Below the pieces are notes generated by a model. It did no database searches, was not told where the DNA came from, and saw nothing but the letters and a program-made list of their open reading frames with translations. From NCBI GenBank assembly GCA_023055355.1, contig JALJCS010000024.1:10245501-10309500 (forward strand): a stretch of DNA of 64,000 bases, given 5' to 3'. The position numbers and the translations under genes were made by a program. Within the stretch, counting starts at the first letter, position 1, and the number at the start of each line of letters is the position of its first letter. This DNA comes from Agelaius tricolor (Eukaryota; Chordata; Aves; Passeriformes; Icteridae). Positions 60,201 through 64,000 of the stretch are shown one piece after another.

Positions 60201-62452
60201 CTTGAACATTATCTTTTCAGAAGAGTGATAGCACAACTGCTTCTGGCTTTACATACTACCAAGAAATCCTAAGACAGTGTCTTATGTCAGCCAGTATGAC
60301 CAGCAATGCCAGGTATGTGAACAGTAAATGGAGAAGTATCACAAATACTTGTAGCAAGTACAATTCAAATTAATGGAATTAGATTATGTGAATTACAGAG
60401 TAAGTACCTAGTAATACCTGGAACAAGACATAAAAAGCCTGAAGTCAAAGTTCCCATTCTAAACATACACCCTCCAGAATAAAACTGATCCTGGCCAATT
60501 CATTAGTATCTTTTTAAAACAGAGAGGTATATAGAGCTGAAGCTGTCATTTTTTTTACTCTTTAAGACAATGAGAATTCATGTAAGTCATGAGATCCAGT
60601 CTAAGAACTCACCATTACTGTAATGTGCCAGCTGTTCCCAGAAGGCCTTGTGCAGGTCTGTTAGAAGCTCCTCCTTTTGTCGGACTGAAAGATTATTCTT
60701 TACAGTTAAGTGGTCCAGAATATTTGACACGGTATTTAATCTGCCCTTACACTCTTCTGGTATAGAGGACTTCAGTGAATCGATCATTTTCACCATAAGC
60801 TCCCAGTTGAATAACCTTTCCTGAATGTCCTAAACCAAACATAAAGTCCTGTTTAGAAACCAAGAATGTATCTTTGAAGGTTGTGCTTTCCTTTCATTGA
60901 ACTATTGATTCCCAAACCACAAAGAAAACCACTGAGGTTTCTCAAAACCATGTGAATAACCATCTTCATGTACTTAAATACTTCTGAAAGTTTTGATCAG
61001 TGCAGGCTAGCAGTAGGTTTATTGCATGTTCAGTTGCAAGAGCTAATCTAAAATTATTGGTGTTTTTCATTATGTGTAGCTGTCAAGAAGACATTAAGTC
61101 TGGAAAAGAAAATAACAGCCTTGCAGAAAAAAGTTAAATACAAAAGGAGGATAGATGGACAGAAGACAACATGGAAGTCCTGGACTTCTTTTCAAGATAC
61201 TATATGGCACACCAGTAAAGGTTCTCATTTTGAAATGAGGACACATACCTGATTCAGATAATGCTGTGATTCCTTCAAATACACAATCAGAGAGAGTTCA
61301 ATACATATACTAAAAATCAGTATAATTGCCTACTGCCTAGCAGTTTTCATTGCACTATTAAAGAAGGAGCCCATGATCACAGTAGGGAAAGATTTCCTGG
61401 GTGAAAGTGCAGCTGCTTTAAGCAATGCTGCAAGGTTAGAGAGAGTTTGACAATGCTGTACTAAGTTAACAGCTGGACTTGATCTCAGGGCTCTTTTTCA
61501 AACCAAATGATTCTATGATTCTCTGACCTACTGTAATTAATAGAGATGTACCTACAATGACCTCTGCAATGAGATTTCAGCATCATCACAGTAGTGACTT
61601 TACGCAGGAATATCTCAGTCTACTGAGCTGCTCCAATGCAAAACGAACAAGCTAATAATTATTGTATCTGTTTATACACCAAATTACTAATAAATGCAGT
61701 GATTCCAATTGTATGTTAATATATAAATTACATATAACTCTTTCAGCATATCCTGTGCAAAAAACAAGAAGGTATCAGTTAGATTTAACACAACATAAAG
61801 CACAATGCTGATGCATTTATGAACACAGTTCTTTCCTCAGACTATATTCCTATGAGCTGATAAGAATTTTCAATTCAAATTAAAGTCACTGTACACACAA
61901 TCACCCTCAAATTTAAATTAGGATTTATCAGTCAAAGTGGAATAAGTGTTTTGAAAGAAAATGAAATTTTGTAATGCCCACAGTAACAATTCTCCATCTA
62001 TTGGATCTTGCGCTCTCACTCCTGCTTCACCATCTGCATCAATAATACTTTTTCCTTATGACTACCTAAACGGTATTCTGAGAATTAGAACTCAAGTGCA
62101 GAGAGTTCACCCTCCTATGAATCTTCCTAAAGTGCAATGGAAGTTGAGCTCTCAGCAATGAAGCTCAAAGAGACAACTGGATTAAGCAGTCTACATCACT
62201 CCTGAGGCAGGACTGACAGACTCTGCACTGACATAATTCTTTCTGCTCATATTGACTAAATCCGTCTCAACTTTTATTTCTTTTTTACTTTACCATCACC
62301 TGCAAGTCTTGAGATTCACTTAACAAGCTTTCTACTGCAATCATCTTCTCAGTCAGATCCATCATTATCTTTGTGGCTTTGGCACTTGAGCATTTTGATT
62401 GGTCCAAAAAATCCTGCTGGGCTTTGTCAGTCTGCTTCCAGAAGGCTTCCAT
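27132..62452 (-). CDS. EVC: EVC, Ellis-van Creveld ciliary protein; 3' part of gene (14 exons), spliced
   Basis: Fourteen minus-strand exons join with matching phases into 673 residues, similar over the whole length to human EVC from about residue 320 to its end. EVC and its partner EVC2 form a membrane complex in the EvC zone at the base of the primary cilium, where they bind Smoothened and pass Hedgehog signals on in skeletal and facial tissue. Landmarks are [87 protein letters not shown], the [10 protein letters not shown] repeat near the end and a basic end KMLKKKGSR. Much of it is Glu/Gln/Leu/Lys-rich and predicted by eye to be coiled coil. The anchor and N-terminal exons lie beyond 64,000. 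Loss of human EVC causes Ellis-van Creveld syndrome. CRMP1 downstream in convergent orientation is the expected neighbour. Confidence 0.96.
27214..28231 (-). other. EVC last intron
   Basis: Non-coding. A plus-strand frame at 27,551-27,892 is open for 113 codons but is unlike anything I know. Confidence 0.6.
28232..28343 (-). CDS. EVC: EVC exon (112 bp), diverged C-terminal region
   Basis: The exon completes Gly and reads [36 protein letters not shown], ending two bases into Arg. Acceptor AATTCAG after a long pyrimidine run, donor GTATGT. Human similarity is weak here, but the phase is the only one that links the exons on both sides without a stop. A rival frame ([10 protein letters not shown]) is open but stops within the exon. 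Confidence 0.82.
28344..29624 (-). other. EVC intron
   Basis: Non-coding; contains a 17-bp A-rich run near 28,370, which is the acceptor pyrimidine tract on the minus strand. Nothing else recognised. Confidence 0.6.
29625..29718 (-). CDS. EVC: EVC exon (94 bp)
   Basis: The exon reads [18 protein letters not shown], then a basic stretch [13 protein letters not shown], ending one base into Gly. Acceptor ATGCAG, donor GTTGGT. EAEQ(D/N)F(V/I)SELA is nearly identical to human EVC. Confidence 0.94.
29969..30095 (-). CDS. EVC: EVC exon (127 bp)
   Basis: The exon completes Arg and reads [42 protein letters not shown]. Acceptor GACCAG, donor GTAAAT; ends in phase 0. It aligns with human MLSQQKRFLAQF..QQMRL..LEAQLETQL. 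Confidence 0.93.
30096..32086 (-). other. EVC intron
   Basis: AT-rich non-coding sequence; nothing recognised. Confidence 0.6.
32087..32189 (-). CDS. EVC: EVC exon (103 bp), tandem acceptor
   Basis: The exon reads [33 protein letters not shown] and ends two bases into an Arg codon. Donor GTTAGA. The acceptor is CAGAAG, so splicing may use 32,189 or, three bases on, 32,186; the second choice removes one Glu. The sequence is diverged from human, but flanking phases and [17 protein letters not shown] similarity support it. Confidence 0.88.
32190..33085 (-). other. EVC intron
   Basis: Non-coding; a short GGGCTGGCT repeat near 32,898-32,920, otherwise nothing. Confidence 0.6.
33086..33230 (-). 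CDS. EVC: EVC exon (145 bp)
   Basis: The exon encodes [33 protein letters not shown] and [10 protein letters not shown], one of the best conserved EVC stretches, then ends one base into the next codon. Acceptor ATACAG, donor GTTTGT. Confidence 0.95.
33231..33996 (-). other. EVC intron
   Basis: Non-coding; nothing recognised. Confidence 0.6.
33997..34203 (-). CDS. EVC: EVC exon (207 bp), coiled-coil
   Basis: The exon encodes 69 residues from [17 protein letters not shown] through [32 protein letters not shown] to DHEQDFK. Heptad-like Glu/Leu/Gln spacing indicates coiled coil. Acceptor TGCCAG, donor GTATGG, phase 0 on both sides. Confidence 0.95.
34204..37231 (-). other. EVC intron with solo LTR
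   Basis: Holds the LTR at 34,409-34,807. The remainder is AT-rich with a short ATATTCTTATTAATG duplication near 35,560-35,595 and no recognised exon. Confidence 0.6.
34409..34807 (+). mobile_element. Solo LTR of an endogenous retrovirus, songbird type
   Basis: The 399-bp block starts TGTGGTATTTGCTGGG and ends ATATGACACTGACA, with the TG...CA ends of an LTR. It is flanked by TACAGT on the left and TAGAGT on the right, a 6-bp target duplication with one mismatch. The inside (TCTCAGAAGGCT, CAGAGTCTGACACAGCTGG, TTCCCAGGAGAAAAATCCTGGGC) fits a common passerine LTR family that I recall as TguLTR5-like. There are no viral genes beside it, so it is a solo LTR left by recombination. It is antisense within an EVC intron. 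Confidence 0.8.
37232..37442 (-). CDS. EVC: EVC exon (211 bp), CpG-rich
   Basis: The exon completes Glu, then reads [35 protein letters not shown] and [17 protein letters not shown]. Acceptor CTACAG, donor GTAGGT; ends in phase 0. A read-through past the donor would run on as VGTVSRWV; alignment with human favours ending at AV. Bases 37,320-37,386 are unusually CpG-rich for this region. Confidence 0.93.
37443..38008 (-). other. EVC intron
   Basis: Non-coding; nothing recognised. Confidence 0.6.
38009..38118 (-). CDS. EVC: EVC exon (110 bp)
   Basis: The exon reads [33 protein letters not shown] and ends two bases into a Glu codon. Acceptor TTTTAG, donor GTAAGC. It matches the human WMEECALSSVLQTHL..RGVLGRLGGL segment. 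Confidence 0.93.
38730..38790. repeat. Short imperfect tandem repeat, GGAATAGTAAG x3
   Basis: GGAATAGTAAG (first copy AGGAATAGTAAG) occurs three times in about 60 bases, with AAGCTTATG or GGCTTA between. Confidence 0.65.
39500..40190 (+). mobile_element. Degraded ERV LTR-like block
   Basis: The 3' part reads CTTTGCTATTAATATTGG, TTATTATTGTGAATTTCTTA, CAGTAAAGTGTTATCTCAACC, then a purine-rich GGCAGAGGAGGGGG and an end AAAGCCAGCACA. This order (pyrimidine tract, TTATCTCAACCC, G-rich box, CA end) is that of common avian ERVL-type LTRs as I recall them. The 5' limit is a guess and no target duplication was found. No viral gene is visible. Confidence 0.5.
39601..39652. repeat. GAGCT pentanucleotide satellite, imperfect
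   Basis: CAGCTGAGCTGAGG..CAGCTGAGCTGAACTGAGCTGAGCTGAGCTGA is visible directly. Confidence 0.75.
41184..41230. repeat. 17-bp tandem repeat, 2.8 copies
   Basis: AGTATATCCTAYCCAAA is repeated head to tail at 41,184, 41,201 and 41,218. Confidence 0.85.
45652..45864 (-). CDS. EVC: EVC exon (213 bp)
   Basis: The exon encodes 71 residues from [18 protein letters not shown] through [28 protein letters not shown] to [15 protein letters not shown]. Acceptor TCTTAG, donor GTAAGA, phase 0. TELFLQTLP and RWKLFQE are strongly conserved in EVC. Confidence 0.95.
49611..49657 (+). repeat. tRNA-like fragment (A-box and B-box resemblance)
   Basis: AGCTCAGTGG at 49,611 resembles a tRNA A box, and GATTCATCTCC at 49,647 resembles a weak B box. 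The spacing is a little short and no cloverleaf closes, so this is at best a decayed tRNA pseudogene or tRNA-derived SINE head. Confidence 0.25.
51024..51041. repeat. (CAA)6 microsatellite
   Basis: Six uninterrupted CAA units. Confidence 0.9.
51781..51900. repeat. Tandem repeat, exactly 3 x 40 bp
   Basis: Copies begin at 51,781, 51,821 and 51,861 with AGTARCACCTTTTC and contain TGTCCTGAGAATACT. No indels; copies 2 and 3 share CTCACTGGTT where copy 1 has CTGACAGGTT. Confidence 0.95.
54013..54111 (-). CDS. EVC: EVC exon (99 bp)
   Basis: The exon encodes 33 residues, [19 protein letters not shown] through [12 protein letters not shown], aligning with the human AFHEVLERQRL..LEEEE..ATEAVVAL region. 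Acceptor TTTTAG, donor GTGCCA, phase 0 on both sides. It is too short to stand out as an open frame; the phase of its neighbours confirms it. Confidence 0.92.
54112..56866 (-). other. EVC intron
   Basis: Non-coding; nothing recognised. Confidence 0.6.
56867..57015 (-). CDS. EVC: EVC exon (149 bp)
   Basis: The exon completes Glu and reads [33 protein letters not shown], then TEDVHNFLK. Acceptor TTCCAG, donor GTGAAC; ends in phase 0. EAEQRSLL matches the human EEEQRSFL segment; the rest is a diverged charged helix. Confidence 0.92.
58293..58328. repeat. TATATAGC satellite
   Basis: ATATATAGCTATATATAGCTATATATAACTATA is visible directly as imperfect 10-bp repeats. Confidence 0.7.
58600..59680 (+). 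mobile_element. CR1 LINE, 5'-truncated, degraded reverse-transcriptase end and 3' UTR
   Basis: Segments typical of CR1 follow in order: GATGACAGGAGAGTGGTGGAT, TAATAACCTGGATGATGG, AAGTGCAAAGTGCTGCACCT, GGGGAGGAACAACCCCAGGC, GGCCACACCTGGAGTGCTGT, CAAAGGGCCACAAGGATGA, then the terminal CCATTCTGTGATTCTGTGA. The reverse-transcriptase frame has stop codons and shifts, so it is dead. It is in + orientation, antisense to EVC. The 5' boundary is approximate. Confidence 0.88.
60613..60829 (-). CDS. EVC: EVC exon (217 bp)
   Basis: The exon encodes 72 residues from [17 protein letters not shown] to [18 protein letters not shown] and LAHYSN and ends one base into a Glu codon. The RQKEELL..HKAFW block is nearly identical to human EVC. 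Acceptor GTTTAG, donor GTGAGT. Confidence 0.95.
60830..62299 (-). other. EVC intron
   Basis: Non-coding apart from a CR1 tail at 61,441-61,526. Confidence 0.6.
61441..61526 (+). mobile_element. CR1 LINE 3' tail fragment
   Basis: It reads AGCTGGACTTGATCTCAGGG, TCTTTTTCAAACCAAATG and ends ATTCTATGATTCTCTGA, the CR1 3' end with two octamers. Only the tail is present. Confidence 0.82.
62300..62452 (-). CDS. EVC: EVC exon (153 bp; exon 8 if human numbering holds)
   Basis: The exon encodes 51 residues from [18 protein letters not shown] through KCSSAKA and [15 protein letters not shown] to SESQDLQ. Acceptor CCACAG, donor GTGATG, phase 0 on both sides. This is the most 5' EVC exon in the window. 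Confidence 0.95.
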
Positions 62453-64000
62453 CTGTGGAATATGAATCAAAATACAACCCATGTTCCCTCATTAATCATC
62501 TGGTATTTCATTACAGAAAGAGGCATATATATGAGTCTACTGAAATACAAGTCACAGACAGATCTCAGTATTAGTTATATTGAACAATTTGCAAAGATAA
62601 AGAGACTTATATATAATATATATAATATATGGGTGGTGGATATATATATATATATATATCTCCACCAATTTGTTAATTTGTTAATTCTCTACATATTGCA
62701 TCTATAAGACCCTATAGTGTTTTTAGTACTGATGGTAAAAACCTAGAAGATAAACTGCATCCCTTTTATTCTGGCAAGTTTATTTAGCTGTAGGAGCAGG
62801 TATTCTAGTCAAACAACATTTTTACCAAAAAAAGAAAAACTGAAAATTATTACTGTTTTACACCATCAAAGCCTTTCACAGCTAAATGCTACATAAGCAC
62901 AAATACTTTATGTCAGCACAGTGTATGTGCCAATTCTAATAGATTATTATATGGACAATTACTAGTTGTAGGTTCTGATTCCATAAACATGACTGTGTAC
63001 ACTGGCAATATTCTGTGCTCTGTGGGATTACTCGTTCACGTGAAGGTAAAAAAATGCATCCATCACCATGATTTCTATTAAGTACCCATGAATTTTGGGG
63101 GGAAAAAAGTGACTATGGCACCTGTGAGTATGGCAAAAACCCCTTTATATTCTCAGAGGAAGACTGAGGTACTGAACTATACAAATCTGCATAGAGGGAA
63201 ATTATTTTCAGTACAACGAGAAGCATCAGCAGGCACAAGAGTGACAGAGCCACTGAAGGATGATCACTGCTGGTGAATAAATGCCTCATGTTCCTCAGCA
63301 AGTTTGCCAGCAATTATTTTTACATGACTAACCCTGGAAAACTCTAAACAATCATTTTTCCACTGAGCAAAGTTAATGTACAAAAGAAACTTGACGCAGA
63401 TGTTCCAATGTTACCAGGACTTCCACTATAAAGTGAAGGGCTCAGAGAAAGCAGAGAAAATTCCCAGGGAAGCACTTAAGCACCAGACATTAGAAAATGT
63501 TAACTCCTGTATGAAAAAGGCCCAAGGCTGAGGTGATGGGCTGTTTGGTCCAGGGCTAAAGTGCCACAGTCAATCAGCACAGGCAGCTCACAGAGCTGTC
63601 ACTCTCTCATTTTCATCAGCAGTCAATTTGCTCAAACTTCCAAAACAGGGCTGGGAAGAATATTACTCAGTTTACTGGAGAATAGGACATAGAATGTTCT
63701 TAACCTCCAGTTTTCTAGCCTGAATCTAGACTGACATAGTGAACCTACTTTAGAGAAAAAAAAACCAAATGCCTGCTATCAAACGGTATTTTCACATCAA
63801 AAAATGTAAATATATTCTCACATGGAAAGCTGCTAAAGAAAAAGGCTTTGCTGAAGTAAATGCACAAAACATACTAAAACATTGCCCAGCAACTATGGTT
63901 TTAGTACTTCTTTCTGCTGGAAAAAAGTTGTAGGCTCTTATTACTCCCTTACTCAGTTACAAGGATTGACAAAAGCAAGGTGCGAGGATAACATTCCTAA
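62453..64000 (-). other. EVC intron (3' part) to the window edge
   Basis: I looked for the preceding EVC exon (human SEQLIDN end) and did not find it, so it lies beyond 64,000. A TA-repeat block lies at 62,608-62,659. Confidence 0.6.
62608..62659. repeat. TA dinucleotide repeat
   Basis: Two TA-rich blocks surround GGGTGGTGGA; the second is a pure (TA) run of 19 bases from 62,641. Confidence 0.85.

Larger units (their letters stand above)
57016..60612 (-). other. EVC intron with CR1 element
   Basis: Holds a TATATAGC satellite (58,293-58,328) and a degraded CR1 LINE (about 58,600-59,680). Nothing else recognised. Confidence 0.65.

Noticed and set aside
63113..63313. Minus-strand frame with a hydrophobic stretch near the window end, considered as the EVC membrane anchor
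   Set aside because: The EVC anchor is near the N terminus, several exons earlier; this frame has no EVC similarity and no matching splice sites.

Overview
This is vertebrate nuclear DNA: small exons in long AT-rich introns with GT-AG borders, CR1 LINE copies ending in ATTCTRTG-type octamers, and a solo LTR of a kind I remember from songbirds. Together these point to a bird, probably a passerine. The window holds two convergent (tail-to-tail) protein-coding genes, both cut by the window edges or starting outside it. The order matches the conserved CRMP1-EVC neighbourhood of human 4p16.

Positions 1 to about 20,680 (+ strand) are the 3' part of CRMP1 (collapsin response mediator protein 1). 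Nine coding exons of 81, 69, 121, 157, 142, 171, 180, 166 and 92 bp (the last including the stop) encode the last 392 residues and keep one open frame to TGA at 19,720. They correspond to exons 6-14 of the 14-exon DPYSL/CRMP family. A 3' UTR of about 950 bp ends at an AATAAA at 20,652. A proximal AATAAA and a long pyrimidine tract lie just after the stop.

Positions about 20,680 to 26,200 are intergenic. They contain a CR1 tail, a diverged 49-bp duplication, a 17-copy G-rich minisatellite (24,884-25,525), a short CpG-rich patch and an A/C-only low-complexity stretch.

Positions about 26,200 to 64,000 (- strand) are the 3' part of EVC (Ellis-van Creveld protein, a primary-cilium Hedgehog component). 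Fourteen coding exons run from 62,452 down to the TAG at 27,132. All junction phases agree and together encode 673 residues, about the last two thirds of the protein. The N-terminal exons, with the membrane anchor, lie beyond 64,000. The introns hold a solo LTR with an imperfect 6-bp target duplication (34,409-34,807), a second LTR-like block (about 39,500-40,190), a degraded CR1 element (about 58,600-59,680), another CR1 tail (61,441-61,526), a perfectly periodic 3 x 40-bp tandem repeat (51,781-51,900) and small satellites.

The two genes have no known joint function. CRMP1 is a neuronal cytoskeletal and semaphorin-signalling adaptor, and EVC acts at the base of the cilium. I found no undescribed biological system. 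The most notable points are the convergent 3' ends flanking a structured minisatellite, the possible alternative polyadenylation of CRMP1, and a tandem (NAGNAG) splice acceptor in EVC.
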